Shown: one piece after another, positions 13,365 through 23,994 of the stretch
Layout of the letters: each line of letters starts with the position of its first letter
Position numbering within the stretch: the first letter of the stretch is position 1
Origin: Candidatus Methylacidiphilales bacterium
Lineage (GTDB): Bacteria; Verrucomicrobiota; Verrucomicrobiia; Methylacidiphilales; JAAUTS01
Assembly: GCA_028713655.1 (NCBI GenBank)
Contig: JAQTNW010000030.1
Location: 1-40,515, forward strand
Direction of reading: 5' to 3'
Length of the DNA: 40,515 nucleotides
Made by a program: the position numbers and the translations under genes
Notes under the pieces: model-generated
What the model saw: the letters and a program-made list of their open reading frames with translations, nothing else
Databases searched by the model: none
Told to the model about the DNA's origin: nothing

Positions 13365-14101
13365 ACGCCTCCAAACCGCCGCTGCCGGCTGTTATACTCG
13401 CGGATGGCATCCAAAAATTCATTTTTCCCGAAATCAGGCCAGAGAACCGGCGTGATATACAGTTCCGTGTAGGACAACTGCCAAAGCAGGAAATTGCTGA
13501 TCCTCATCTCCCCGCTGGTGCGGATGAGCAGGTCGGGATCGGGAACTCCGGCGGCGTAAAGATGGCTTGAGACAAGATTTTCGTCCACCTGTTCGGGCGT
13601 GATCTTTCCTGCCAGGATCTCGCGCCCGATGTTCTGCACGGCCTCGGTCAGTTCAACCCTCCCGCTGTAGCTTAGGGCGAGGAACAAGGTCATTTTTTTG
13701 TTGCCGGCCGTGGTTTTCTCCGTCTGCGCGATCTGTTTCCGGACGTTGTCCGGCAGGTCGTTCAGTCGCCCGATTGCCTTGAGCCTGACGCCGTTTTCCA
13801 TCAGGCTTTTTTCGTAGCGCTTGAGGGCGTCCACCAGCATGGCCATCAGGCCTTTGACCTCGGACTTCGGGCGCGACCAGTTTTCGACGGAAAAAGCGTA
13901 GAGTGTCAAATATCTAACACCAACTTCGGACGCTGCCTTGATGGTGTTCTCCACCGCCTTCGCTCCACGGCGATGCCCCTCGATGCGGGGAAGATGGCGG
14001 CGGCCCGCCCAGCGCCCATTGCCATCCATGATGATGGCGACATGCTCCGGCACGCTTTCAAATGCCGGAATCGAGCGCTTGGCTCCGGAAGTCGGCTTCA
14101 T
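13361..14101 (-). CDS. uppS: Isoprenyl transferase (undecaprenyl diphosphate synthase)
   Basis: UppS is a cis-prenyltransferase that builds undecaprenyl diphosphate, the lipid carrier for peptidoglycan and O-antigen. The 246-residue protein carries MDGNGRW at residues 25-31 (catalytic Asp26), RRHLPRIEGHRRGA, the substrate-binding YLTLYAFSVENWSRP and the C-terminal signature DPDLLIRTSGEMRISNFLLW. Length and motifs are typical. The product draws on isopentenyl diphosphate made through Dxr and IspG in the same operon. ATG/TGA overlaps with cdsA and purA (4 bp each) indicate tight coupling. Confidence 0.96.
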   Translation of the reverse strand: MKPTSGAKRSIPAFESVPEHVAIIMDGNGRWAGRRHLPRIEGHRRGAKAVENTIKAASEVGVRYLTLYAFSVENWSRPKSEVKGLMAMLVDALKRYEKSLMENGVRLKAIGRLNDLPDNVRKQIAQTEKTTAGNKKMTLFLALSYSGRVELTEAVQNIGREILAGKITPEQVDENLVSSHLYAAGVPDPDLLIRTSGEMRISNFLLWQLSYTELYITPVLWPDFGKNEFLDAIREYNSRQRRFGGV

Positions 14102-15360
14102 AGGAAGAAGGTCTGGTCTCGCCGGGGCCCAACGGAAACAATACGAAGCCTGGCTCCGGTCAATGCCGCTATGGCCTTGAGATAGCTCCGGGCGGGCGGC
14201 GGAAGTTTTCCAAATGAACGGCAGTTGGAGGTATCTTGTTGCCAGCCTTTGAAGGTTTTGAAAACCGGCTTGCAGCGTGAAAACTCATCGATCGACGCGG
14301 GCGGGGAATGCAGCGTCCGTGAACCCGCCTTGTAGGAAACACACACCTTGATTTCCGGCAGTTGATCCAGGCCGTCCAGATTGGTCACAGCCAGTTCGTC
14401 AATCCCGTTGATCATGGCGGCATACCGGGTCAGCACCGTATCCAGCCAGCCGCAACGGCGAGCCCGCCCGGTGGTGGCGCCAAATTCGCGGCCCCAGGCA
14501 TGGAGCATGTCGGAGATCGCCTGCGATTCGGCCGGGAACGGCCCTTCCCCGACCCGTGTGGTATAAGCCTTCATGACGCCCACAACCCGGTCCACATGAT
14601 TGGGCGGCAGGCCCGACCCCGTGCAAAGGCCCGAGGACGTGGTGTTGGAAGATGTCACATACGGATAGGTCCCGCAATCGATGTCGAGAAACGTGCCCTG
14701 GGCGCCCTCAAAAAGAATGTTTTTCTTTTTCCGCTGCAAATCATGCAGCATCGCAACCGTATCAGTGACATAAGGCGCCAGGAACCGGGCCGCCGGAAGA
14801 TAGTCCTTGAAGATTGACGCCGGGGTGACTGTTTTCCAGCCTTTAAGCCGGCACAGCTCGTTGGTTTCCTTGACCCGCTCGCCCGTCTTTTCCCGGAAAA
14901 CGGTTTCGTTGATAAAATCATGCATCCGGAGGCCGACACGCGAGGCCTTGTCGTTATAGGCGGGGCCGATGCCTCGTTTGGTGGTTCCGATCTTTCCCCT
15001 GGCCGCCGATTCCCGGCCGGCATCCAGGGAGCGGTGATACGGCATGACCACATGCGCACGATCGCTGACAAACAGGCGTCCGCGCGTCTTGATGCCCTTT
15101 TCCTCGAGGCCGCGTATTTCCTGCGCCAGGGAAACGGGATCAATCACGGTTCCATGACCGATCACACAAATACAGGCGGGCCGGAGTATGCCCGACGGCA
15201 CGAGGTGGAGGACATATTTTTTTGAACCAAACTCGACCGTGTGGCCGGCGTTGTTCCCGCCCTGGGCGCGGCAGACCACATGGTTCGTTTCGGTCAAAAC
15301 GTCAATGATCTTGCCCTTGCCTTCATCACCCCACTGGGCGCCGACGAGAAATGTGTTCAT
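14098..15360 (-). CDS. purA: Adenylosuccinate synthetase
   Basis: PurA makes adenylosuccinate from IMP, aspartate and GTP, the first committed step to AMP. The 420-residue protein has the GTP/IMP-binding start VGAQWGDEGKGKIIDVL, GGNNAGHTV, GTTKRGIGPAY and the IMP/aspartate loop region ATTGRARRCGWLD. The C-terminal RLRIVSVGPRRDQT matches the usual end. It is metabolically unrelated to the neighbouring envelope genes but overlaps uppS by 4 bp and follows ugd by 12 bp, so it is co-transcribed with them. Confidence 0.96.
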   Translation of the reverse strand: MNTFLVGAQWGDEGKGKIIDVLTETNHVVCRAQGGNNAGHTVEFGSKKYVLHLVPSGILRPACICVIGHGTVIDPVSLAQEIRGLEEKGIKTRGRLFVSDRAHVVMPYHRSLDAGRESAARGKIGTTKRGIGPAYNDKASRVGLRMHDFINETVFREKTGERVKETNELCRLKGWKTVTPASIFKDYLPAARFLAPYVTDTVAMLHDLQRKKKNILFEGAQGTFLDIDCGTYPYVTSSNTTSSGLCTGSGLPPNHVDRVVGVMKAYTTRVGEGPFPAESQAISDMLHAWGREFGATTGRARRCGWLDTVLTRYAAMINGIDELAVTNLDGLDQLPEIKVCVSYKAGSRTLHSPPASIDEFSRCKPVFKTFKGWQQDTSNCRSFGKLPPPARSYLKAIAALTGARLRIVSVGPRRDQTFFL

Positions 15361-15372
15361 GGCTCAGCCGGA

Positions 15373-16662
15373 TTAGCGCCCAATGCTGTGATATTCAAAG
15401 CCCAGTGATTTCATTTCATCCGGGTTCAAAAGGTTGCGTCCGTCAAAAATCAGCGGCGTGCGCATCACGGAACGGATCTTGAGCCAGTCCAAAGCCTTGA
15501 ATTCCTTCCATTCCGTGGCGATGACAAGGGCTTCCGCGTCCTTGGCGGCATCATACGCGTCGCTGGCCATGTGAATTTGCGGGTGCGAGGCCTTGGCCTT
15601 TTCCATTCCCTTCGGGTCAAAAGCCCTGACCACGGCGCCTTCCTTGACCATCTGCTCGGCCAGATTGATGGCGACGCTCATGCGGGTGTCATCGGTATCG
15701 CCTTTGAAAGCAAGCCCGAGTTGCCCGATTTTTTTGTCCTTCAACACCCAGAGCACCTTGCGCATTTTGCGCAGGAAGCGCTCCTTCTGCGACTGGTTGA
15801 TGACTTCAACCTCCTTCAACAAGGCAAAATCATAACCGAGTTCCTCGGCGATCTTGATAAACGCCGAAAGGTCCTTGGGGAAGCAGGAGCCGCCATAGCC
15901 CAGGCCGGCATTCAGGAACTGCCGCCCGATCCGGCGGTCCGCGCCCATCCCTTCCGCCACCATCATCACATCGGCCCCGGAGGCTTCGCACACGGCCGCC
16001 ACGGCATTGATATAACTAATCTTTAGCGCCAAAAAGCTGTTGCTCGCGTGCTTGATGAGCTCCGCGCTGTTGAGATCCGTCACCATGATGGGTGCCTTGA
16101 AGGGGGTGTAAATCGCCTCCATCAAGGGGAGCGCGCGTTTGTTGTTCACTCCGATGACAATGCGGTCGGGATTCATCAGATCGCTGACGGCGCTGCCTTC
16201 CCTCAAAAACTCGGGATTGCTGACCACGTCAAACTCCACACCCGCCCTGGCATAGCGCCGGATCGTTTCGGCCACTTTTTCCCCGGTTTTGACAGGCACC
16301 GTGCTCTTGTCCACCACGATCCGGTATTCGGTCAGATGCTCGGCAATGCTGCGCGCCACTTTTTCGACATAGCTCAAATCGACGCTGCCATCCGGCTGGG
16401 GCGGAGTGGGCACCGCAATAAAAATCACCTGGGAATCGCGGACTCCATCGGAGATTGAAGTGGTGAACTGCAGGCGGTTGAGCTGCACATTTTTGCGGAT
16501 CAAATCTTCCAGGTCCGGCTCGTAGATGGGAATCTGGCCCTTCTTGAGCTGCGCCACCTTGGCTTCGTCATTGTCCACACATATGACCTGATGGCCGACT
16601 TCGGCAAAACAAGTCCCCGTTACGAGTCCGACATAGCCGGATCCTACAATCGCGATATTCAT
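15373..16662 (-). CDS. ugd: UDP-glucose 6-dehydrogenase
   Basis: Ugd oxidises UDP-glucose twice with NAD to UDP-glucuronate, a precursor for LPS and exopolysaccharide sugars. The 429-residue protein has the Rossmann start IAIVGSGYVGLVTG, the LNSAELIKHASNSFLALK segment with catalytic Lys204, and the nucleophile Cys260 in GLGYGGSCFPKDLSAF. The C-terminal UDP-binding domain contains GLAFKGDTDDTRMS. Length and all key residues are standard. It sits between lptD (15 bp upstream) and purA, so UDP-glucuronate supply is linked to outer-membrane biogenesis here. Confidence 0.95.
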   Translation of the reverse strand: MNIAIVGSGYVGLVTGTCFAEVGHQVICVDNDEAKVAQLKKGQIPIYEPDLEDLIRKNVQLNRLQFTTSISDGVRDSQVIFIAVPTPPQPDGSVDLSYVEKVARSIAEHLTEYRIVVDKSTVPVKTGEKVAETIRRYARAGVEFDVVSNPEFLREGSAVSDLMNPDRIVIGVNNKRALPLMEAIYTPFKAPIMVTDLNSAELIKHASNSFLALKISYINAVAAVCEASGADVMMVAEGMGADRRIGRQFLNAGLGYGGSCFPKDLSAFIKIAEELGYDFALLKEVEVINQSQKERFLRKMRKVLWVLKDKKIGQLGLAFKGDTDDTRMSVAINLAEQMVKEGAVVRAFDPKGMEKAKASHPQIHMASDAYDAAKDAEALVIATEWKEFKALDWLKIRSVMRTPLIFDGRNLLNPDEMKSLGFEYHSIGR

Positions 16663-16677
16663 GAAAACGTATCGATG

Positions 16678-18888
16678 CTAGTAATTAGCCTTGAGACTCG
16701 CTTCGGGAAAAGCCTTCAGGGTCAGGCTCATGTAAACGAGAAATTCGTTGCCCAATTGTTGATCATTACTCCGCATGGTTGTGGTCAGCGCCATGCTCCA
16801 TGCGCTCAAGTCGCGGTAAATCGTATAACTTTGATCCTGGAACTTGCCGGTCGTACCCTCAAAGCCGAATGTTTGCGAAACACGCCAGTTTTCATTCAAA
16901 CGCCAGAAGGTGCTGAAGGTCACATAATCGGCGTTGTCGATTTGCAGGGTGGGGAAATTGACGTGGTTCAGATGGTTGTATCCAACCGTAAGATCAATTG
17001 CGGGATGCACCTGCCACGTCAGGTTGGTCGTCATTTCATCAAAGCCGTTCGATTCGACGGCTGTGGCGGAATAAAAATCCAAAGTCAGCCAGGGAACGGG
17101 ATAAAGGTTCACATCATTGTAAATCTCGGAATAGGTGCTGTCGTTCAGGATGCCTTCATTCACACTGTGGCTGAAATTTGCCTGCGTGTAGAGGTTCCAA
17201 TCCACCAAATCGTAATTTTTCCCGTCCCGCCTCGTCTGCAATTTGTTCCGGACCCCCTGCTTGATGGACTCCTGCCTGTCAATCGAATCGATCGAGTTGA
17301 AAAATGAATAATCCAGCGGCGCCAGCCGCGTGGAGGGAATACGGCTGTCAAACCCCATGATATCATTCGGGCTCGATCCTTGATAATCGGTAAAGGCCGC
17401 CTCGGCGTAGGGCTCCATCACATGCCGCAATCCATCAATGCCCAAACCGGGATTCTGAAGATCCGACCAGGTTTTGGAAACCTTGAAGGATGCATCCAAC
17501 CCCGCATTATACACAAACCTCCCCGCGCTATTCATGGGATCCTGGTTTAGCGGATCATTATTGTGGGTGTATTCCGTCGCGCGGACACCCGCCTTGGGCG
17601 TCAACGAAAGCCAGTCGAAATACTGACGCGGATAACTCAATTCGTGAAACGTGTCGTAGCGCACCGCATCATAACCAACCGCAGCAGGCCCCAAATCCCG
17701 GTCAAATCTGCGCGCAAAATTGACAACTGACGATTCGCCCTCGTAGCTGAACGGCGTATTGGCAAGCTGCTGCCGCTTGAAATCGAAGGATAATTCCGGT
17801 TTCCGCTCCGTTACATTGAAAAGATTGCTGAACTGCGCGCGGCCCAGCAGGGTGCCTGTGAAATTCGGGTCGTAATAGACCAGGTCCGCAACGTTGTCCG
17901 GCTGGACCCGCTTTTGGTATTCGCTCGGGAAAAAGTCCTCGGTCACCGTTTTATCGCTCCAAAGATTCAAATCGGCCATGGTCGAAATCTCAGGCGAAAG
18001 CTGGTATTTGGCCAGGTACGAATAGCGGTAACGCTTGTTGGGAGGAATGGTAAGGCGGTCCGGGGGGCCTGAGCCAATGCCGGGATTTTGATCATCAATG
18101 TAAAAGGATTTGAATTCCCCATGGTCTCCCGGCCGCGGATCATAGGAAAAATCCACTCCCCCGCCCTGCCCGCGCCGGGTGTATTCACCCGCATGCAGCG
18201 TTGTCTTCCAATTCGCATTCAACGCCGTGCTGTACGAGCCGATGGCATAAACGCCCAACCTCGAACTGGAGCCGACGGTGAAATCAAAAAAATTGTCCCA
18301 CTTGAGCGGCACGGCCGCATAGGGCAGCCACATCACCGGTACGTCTCCGACGTAAATACCCACATTCTTGAAAATGATCCGGTCGTCGGGATAATATTCC
18401 ACCGTCTGCGCTTTTACTTTGTAACCCGGGTTTTCCCGGTTCTCGGTCGTGATGCCGCCGTTCTTGATGATATAGACATTCGGCGTCGGGGATTCGATCT
18501 GTTTGCCAAACGCATAAATCCGATCCATCGAATTGCGGAATTCCTGCGACTGGATCTGCTTGGTGTCGATGTTGTACGTGAAAAATTCGCCGCGATAAAT
18601 TTTATTGTTGGAAAAAATGCGGACATTGCCCTTGGCCGTCAGTTCCCGCCTGTCCCTGTCAAAACTCACTTGATCGGCATAAATCGTGTCTTCCCCGTGG
18701 CGGACCACCACATTGCCTTCCGCATAGGCAATGCCACCCTGGTAACGATTCTCACCATCGGCAGAAATTTCTATGGGAGCGGCATCCTTGGCGGTATCTT
18801 TGCTCACAGGAGCAGGCCCGGCTTGCAGGGGTAATACCCCCGCGGCCGCCATAAGGACCATGGTGAAGCTGTAGCCTAGACTTTTCAA
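16678..18888 (-). CDS. lptD: LPS-assembly protein LptD
   Basis: LptD is the outer-membrane beta-barrel through which LPS reaches the cell surface. This 736-residue protein begins with a signal peptide (hydrophobic core MVLMAAAGVLPL, probable cleavage after LQA). A periplasmic OstA/LptA-like jellyroll follows (about 40-150: ENRYQGGIAYAEGNVVVRHG ... LTAKGNVRIF). The rest is barrel, rich in alternating aromatic strands, ending in a terminal aromatic (SLKANY). I find no cysteine anywhere, so the disulfide-based maturation known for E. coli LptD cannot apply. It is the first gene of the operon, with a 160-bp gap to nadD and a candidate promoter in it. Confidence 0.9.
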   Translation of the reverse strand: MKSLGYSFTMVLMAAAGVLPLQAGPAPVSKDTAKDAAPIEISADGENRYQGGIAYAEGNVVVRHGEDTIYADQVSFDRDRRELTAKGNVRIFSNNKIYRGEFFTYNIDTKQIQSQEFRNSMDRIYAFGKQIESPTPNVYIIKNGGITTENRENPGYKVKAQTVEYYPDDRIIFKNVGIYVGDVPVMWLPYAAVPLKWDNFFDFTVGSSSRLGVYAIGSYSTALNANWKTTLHAGEYTRRGQGGGVDFSYDPRPGDHGEFKSFYIDDQNPGIGSGPPDRLTIPPNKRYRYSYLAKYQLSPEISTMADLNLWSDKTVTEDFFPSEYQKRVQPDNVADLVYYDPNFTGTLLGRAQFSNLFNVTERKPELSFDFKRQQLANTPFSYEGESSVVNFARRFDRDLGPAAVGYDAVRYDTFHELSYPRQYFDWLSLTPKAGVRATEYTHNNDPLNQDPMNSAGRFVYNAGLDASFKVSKTWSDLQNPGLGIDGLRHVMEPYAEAAFTDYQGSSPNDIMGFDSRIPSTRLAPLDYSFFNSIDSIDRQESIKQGVRNKLQTRRDGKNYDLVDWNLYTQANFSHSVNEGILNDSTYSEIYNDVNLYPVPWLTLDFYSATAVESNGFDEMTTNLTWQVHPAIDLTVGYNHLNHVNFPTLQIDNADYVTFSTFWRLNENWRVSQTFGFEGTTGKFQDQSYTIYRDLSAWSMALTTTMRSNDQQLGNEFLVYMSLTLKAFPEASLKANY

Positions 18889-19009
18889 GGAATCGATTTA
18901 TTAGCACCCGTACGCACCCGCTGCCAACTAGAAAAGCAGCTTAAAATCCTGCCAGACTGCATTTTCCTTTTGCGGAGCGTAAAAAAACCCGCAACTCCCG
19001 GCAAAGGAA

Positions 19010-19038
19010 ATGATTGCAAAACATGACTTTCCCGTCAA
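19010..19038 (-). promoter_or_regulatory. Candidate promoter of the lptD-ispG operon
   Basis: On the minus strand TTGACG (19033-19038; 5 of 6 to TTGACA) is followed after 17 bp by AATCAT (19010-19015; 4 of 6 to TATAAT). It would give a leader of about 115 nt before lptD. It is the only reasonable pair I see in the nadD-lptD gap; visual match only. Confidence 0.35.
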
Positions 19039-19049
19039 TCCACGCCCTA

Positions 19050-19661
19050 TTAACCCGACCTAGCGGCGCTCAAATATAAGTTTTGCTGCTTGATGTAGGC
19101 GGCCACCCCAAGCCCAACCAACCCCTCCAAAGCCAGCCCCTGCCGAACCCTAAGCCGGATTTCCGTGCCTGAAACTTCCGGAATTTCAACCTCCGGCCAC
19201 TGGCATTGTAAGTCCGAATAAATCCCGTCCTTCTCCGGAAGCGCTACCCCTTTCCTCTTGAAAACCAAAAAATCCACCCGTTTCGACCACTCGCCAAACC
19301 TGTGCCAGTGCGGCAAGGCACTGTATTGATCCAGTCCGATAATGAGAAACCAGCGCGATTCAGGCCTGCTGTTTTGCAAATAATCCAGAGTTTGCCAAGT
19401 GTAGGACGGCCCTTCCCTATCGATTTCATAGCGCGAAATTTCCACCCGCTCCATCCCTTGGAAGGCCTTCTGCAGCATACGGTAACGATGTTCCGAACTC
19501 GTCGGCGCCTCGTGGTCTGGGCTCGGAAGTTTATGGGGAGAGAGGTAACAGGGCATCACCACCACACGATCCAGGCCCCAAGCCAATGCTTCGCGCACCA
19601 TGGCCTCGTGCCCCAGATGCACCGGGTCAAATGTCCCGCCAAATAAACCGATTTTTTTCAT
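19050..19661 (-). CDS. nadD: Nicotinate-nucleotide adenylyltransferase
   Basis: NadD adenylates nicotinate mononucleotide to deamido-NAD in NAD biosynthesis. The 203-residue protein opens with the nucleotidyltransferase signature GLFGGTFDPVHLGH, has the substrate region VVVMPCYLSPHKLPSPDHEA and FLIIGLDQYSALPHWH, and the C-terminal ISxTxIR-type motif as VSGTEIRLRVRQGL. Length is typical. It is divergent from pntAA across 57 bp, so NAD synthesis and a NAD(P)-using transhydrogenase share a control region. Confidence 0.95.
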   Translation of the reverse strand: MKKIGLFGGTFDPVHLGHEAMVREALAWGLDRVVVMPCYLSPHKLPSPDHEAPTSSEHRYRMLQKAFQGMERVEISRYEIDREGPSYTWQTLDYLQNSRPESRWFLIIGLDQYSALPHWHRFGEWSKRVDFLVFKRKGVALPEKDGIYSDLQCQWPEVEIPEVSGTEIRLRVRQGLALEGLVGLGVAAYIKQQNLYLSAARSG

Positions 19662-19718
19662 CTTTTATAAGATTTTTGTTTTCACGCCCTTTATAATCAC
19701 TATTATTTTTTCTTACGT
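19662..19718. promoter_or_regulatory. Divergent nadD/pntAA promoter region
   Basis: The 57-bp AT-rich gap contains a perfect TATAAT on the plus strand (19692-19697), about 22 bp before the pntAA ATG. On the minus strand the overlapping TATAAA (19690-19695) faces nadD. No clear -35 element is visible for either. Overlapping -10 elements would make the two promoters compete. Confidence 0.45.
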
Positions 19719-20852
19719 ATGCAGGTCTTTGTTCCTAAGGAAACTGATTCAAAAGAACGACGTATCCCGGTAGTCCCGGCCACCGTCTCCAAGCTGACTG
19801 CACTGGGGGCTCAGGTTCAAGTCGAAAAAGACTTGGGCCAAGCCATCCACTTTACCGATGCCGATTACCAGGCAGCCGGGGCGGCCATTATTACCAACCG
19901 CCAGGAGGGGCTGGGTACCGCCGACATGATCCTGAGGCTTAACAAGCCGCCCGAACAGGAGATTCCTTTCATCAAAAAGGGCTGCATCCATGTCAGTTAC
20001 CTCGACCCGTTCAATCATCCCCTGCTCACGCAAAAGCTCGCGGACGCGGGCGCAAGCGCCATTTGCGTGGAATTCATCCCCCGCACGACGCGAGCCCAGA
20101 CAATGGACGTGCTCTCCTCCCAAGCCAACCTAGGCGGTTACGAGGCGGTCATCCTGGCCGCGCGTTATTCCAACAAGATTTTCCCAATGATGACCACGGC
20201 GGCGGGCACGATTCTGCCGTCCAAGGTGTTCATCGTCGGCGTCGGCGTCGCCGGTTTGCAGGCGATTGCCACGGCGAAACGCCTCGGCGCGAAAGTCACC
20301 GCTTATGACAGCCGGCCCGTGGTTGAGGAGCAGGTGAGGTCGCTCGGCGGACAGTTTTTGAAGATTGACCTGGGCGAAACCGGCCAGACCAGGGACGGCT
20401 ACGCCAAGGCGCTGACCGAGGAGCAAATTCAGAAGCAGCGCGACGCAATGAAGAAGACTTGCGGCGATTCCGATGTGGTCATCACCACCGCCCAGGTGTT
20501 TGGGCGCAAAGCGCCGGTGCTCGTCACCGCTGAAATGCTCAACGCCATGAAACCCGGCAGCGTCGTGATTGACATGGCGGTCGAGACCGGCGGCAATGTC
20601 GAGGGCGTAAAATACGGTGAAGTGATTGACCGCAACGGCGTGAAAATCGTCGGCATCGCAAACCTGCCCGGCCGCGCGCCTCTCCATGCCAGCCAGGTTT
20701 ATTCCGCCAACCTCCTGGCGCTCATCAGCGAATTCTGGGACAAGGAGAAAAAGTCCTTCGTGCTGAACCTGGATGACGAAATCATCAAGGGCTGCCTCGT
20801 CACGCACGGCGGCAGGATTGTGAACGAAAAACTCAGCCCCCAAACCAACTGA
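19719..20852 (+). CDS. pntAA: NAD(P) transhydrogenase subunit alpha part 1 (NAD-binding, dI)
   Basis: This 377-residue soluble subunit binds NAD(H) in the proton-translocating transhydrogenase that makes NADPH from NADH using the proton gradient. It has the alanine dehydrogenase/PNT fold: N-terminal VFVPKETDSKERRIPVVPAT, Rossmann domain with SKVFIVGVGVAGLQAIATAK, and TTAQVFGRKAPVLVTAEML. It is split from the membrane part, as in Rhodospirillum-type three-gene enzymes. pntAB starts 7 bp downstream. Confidence 0.95.
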   Translation: MQVFVPKETDSKERRIPVVPATVSKLTALGAQVQVEKDLGQAIHFTDADYQAAGAAIITNRQEGLGTADMILRLNKPPEQEIPFIKKGCIHVSYLDPFNHPLLTQKLADAGASAICVEFIPRTTRAQTMDVLSSQANLGGYEAVILAARYSNKIFPMMTTAAGTILPSKVFIVGVGVAGLQAIATAKRLGAKVTAYDSRPVVEEQVRSLGGQFLKIDLGETGQTRDGYAKALTEEQIQKQRDAMKKTCGDSDVVITTAQVFGRKAPVLVTAEMLNAMKPGSVVIDMAVETGGNVEGVKYGEVIDRNGVKIVGIANLPGRAPLHASQVYSANLLALISEFWDKEKKSFVLNLDDEIIKGCLVTHGGRIVNEKLSPQTN

Positions 20853-20859
20853 TTATTTT

Positions 20860-21141
20860 ATGAGCGAACAAATCCTGATCCTGTTCATCTTCGTGCTCGC
20901 GGCTTTCGTGGGCTTTGAAGTCATTTCCAAGGTGCCGTCGCTGCTGCACACGCCGCTGATGTCCGGCACCAACGCCATTCACGGCATCATCCTGCTCGGC
21001 GGCATGCTGGTGCTCGCCGCCGCAGACAGCGTACTGGTGCAGGCGTTCGGCTTCATCGCGGTGATTTTCGGCTCGGCCAACGTCTTCGGCGGGTTCATGG
21101 TCACGGACCGCATGCTGCAAATGTTCAAGAAAAAGAAATAA
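20860..21141 (+). CDS. pntAB: NAD(P) transhydrogenase subunit alpha part 2 (membrane)
   Basis: This 93-residue protein forms part of the membrane domain dII, with three helices at about residues 3-20, 36-55 and 59-82. It contains the family sequence HTPLMSGTNAIHGIILLGGM and a charged C-terminus (MLQMFKKKK). It lies between pntAA and pntB, separated from pntB by one base, so the three subunits are surely co-expressed. Confidence 0.94.
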   Translation: MSEQILILFIFVLAAFVGFEVISKVPSLLHTPLMSGTNAIHGIILLGGMLVLAAADSVLVQAFGFIAVIFGSANVFGGFMVTDRMLQMFKKKK

Positions 21142-21142
21142 C

Positions 21143-22546
<1,404 letters not shown>

Positions 22547-22896
22547 GCGCATTTTTAACGCAACTCGCGATATATATCGCGAGCGGGAGGGCGTAAGGCG
22601 CAAAGACGCCAGAAATATTGTCTCTACAGGAGCGCGGGCGTCCCGCCCGCTTCTTCCGGCATCCTGCCGGAAGGTTTCTTTTGCTGCCCTCTGTTTTATG
22701 CGTCCGCATGAAAAGACGAGCGCCGCTGTCGCCCCATTTAATTTAAAAAATCTCGTCTATTTGGATCGGCATGAATAGCCTGTGCCAACGATAATTATAT
22801 TCGTGCTTTTGTCCCAAGGAAACTACGAGACCACAGAAAAAGCCGTCCGAGCGATTCGGCTGTATTTAGCATAATCCGCTGATATCCTCATTTGTC
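22547..22896. repeat. Gene-free stretch between pntB and obgE with palindromes and repeats
   Basis: No plausible gene. It holds the perfect 20-bp palindrome CTCGCGATATATATCGCGAG (22564-22583), a GGCGTAAGGCGCAAAGACGC repeat (22590-22609), a double-hairpin element (22630-22673) and an imperfect hairpin AGCCG/CGGCT (22841-22861) shortly before obgE. The last 150 bp are AT-rich and should contain the obgE promoter. Confidence 0.65.
22630..22673. repeat. Double-hairpin dispersed element, copy 1
   Basis: GCGGGCG-TCC-CGCCCGC (22634-22650) is followed by CTTCCGGCA-TCC-TGCCGGAAG (22653-22673). A second copy of the pair, with compensated changes in the first stem, lies at 32421-32464. Paired hairpins of this type resemble REP elements. 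Confidence 0.7.
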
Positions 22897-23925
22897 ATGT
22901 TTATCGACCGCTGCAGAATTTGGGCCAAGGGGGGAAAAGGAGGCGACGGCTGCTCCAGTTTTCGCAGGGAGAAATACGTCCCCAAGGGCGGACCGGACGG
23001 CGGCGACGGCGGCCGTGGCGGCAGCGTGATCCTGGAAGTCGATCCCCAGTTGAACAATCTGGTTCATCTCAAATTCCAACCCCACCAATTTGCCGCAAGC
23101 GGCAGGAACGGCATGGGCGCCCTCAAAACCGGGAAGAGCGGTTCCGACCTCGTCATCAAAGTCCCGCCCGGCACCATGGTCTATTATCTCCCGACTGCGG
23201 AAGGCAATTTTGAACGAGCTGTCGATCTGGCCTGCGGTGAACCGGCGGCGGATATGCTCAAACCGGGCCAGACCTTCGTGCTGGCAGCCGGCGGGCGCGG
23301 TGGCCGTGGCAACACCCACTTCAAAAGTTCCGTCAACAAAGCCCCTCGCAGGAAAGACGACGGCGAACCCGGCGAGGAAAAACAATATTTCCTGGAATTG
23401 AAATCAATTGCCGATGTCGGTCTGGTCGGCTTCCCCAATGCCGGGAAATCGAGCCTGCTGGCCGCTGTTTCCGCAGCCAAACCCAAGGTCGCCCCCTATC
23501 CTTTCACCACGCTGGTTCCCATGATCGGCATCGTGGAAATGGACAATTACACCCGTTTCACCGTTGCCGATATTCCCGGGCTGATCGAAGGCGCAAACGA
23601 GGGCGTCGGTCTGGGCCACGATTTTTTGCGGCACATCGAGCGCTGCCGTCTGTTGGTCTTTGTACTCGACATGGCGGGTTCCGAGAACCGCGACCCGGTG
23701 GAGGATTACCGCAAGCTGCGGACCGAATTAAAATTGCACAACCCCCTGTTGGCGGAGCGTCCGTTTATCATTGCGGCGAATAAAATGGACCTGCCCGAAG
23801 CGTCCGCGCACTTGAAAAATTTTAAAAAGAAATTCCGCCAAAAGATCATCCCGATCTCCACATCGGAACGCGAAGGCATCGATGTACTGGTGAAAGAACT
23901 CAGCCAGCGCCTTCCGGAACGCTAA
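22897..23925 (+). CDS. obgE: GTPase ObgE/CgtA
   Basis: Obg is an essential GTPase that binds the 50S ribosomal subunit and links ribosome assembly to stress signalling. The 342-residue protein has the glycine-rich Obg domain (1-160: KGGKGGDGCSSFRREKYVPK, then GGPDGGDGGRGG) and the G domain (about 170-340) with G1 GFPNAGKSS (178-186), G3 DIPGLIEGA and G4 NKMD. The C-terminal OCT domain of some homologues is absent. It appears to be a single-gene unit with a hairpin terminator about 70 bp downstream. Confidence 0.96.
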   Translation: MFIDRCRIWAKGGKGGDGCSSFRREKYVPKGGPDGGDGGRGGSVILEVDPQLNNLVHLKFQPHQFAASGRNGMGALKTGKSGSDLVIKVPPGTMVYYLPTAEGNFERAVDLACGEPAADMLKPGQTFVLAAGGRGGRGNTHFKSSVNKAPRRKDDGEPGEEKQYFLELKSIADVGLVGFPNAGKSSLLAAVSAAKPKVAPYPFTTLVPMIGIVEMDNYTRFTVADIPGLIEGANEGVGLGHDFLRHIERCRLLVFVLDMAGSENRDPVEDYRKLRTELKLHNPLLAERPFIIAANKMDLPEASAHLKNFKKKFRQKIIPISTSEREGIDVLVKELSQRLPER

Positions 23926-23994
23926 AAATAGCAGCGCGTCTCCGAAATACCCAACACCTGTTCTCTCACGAAGACACGAAGATCACGGAGAAAT

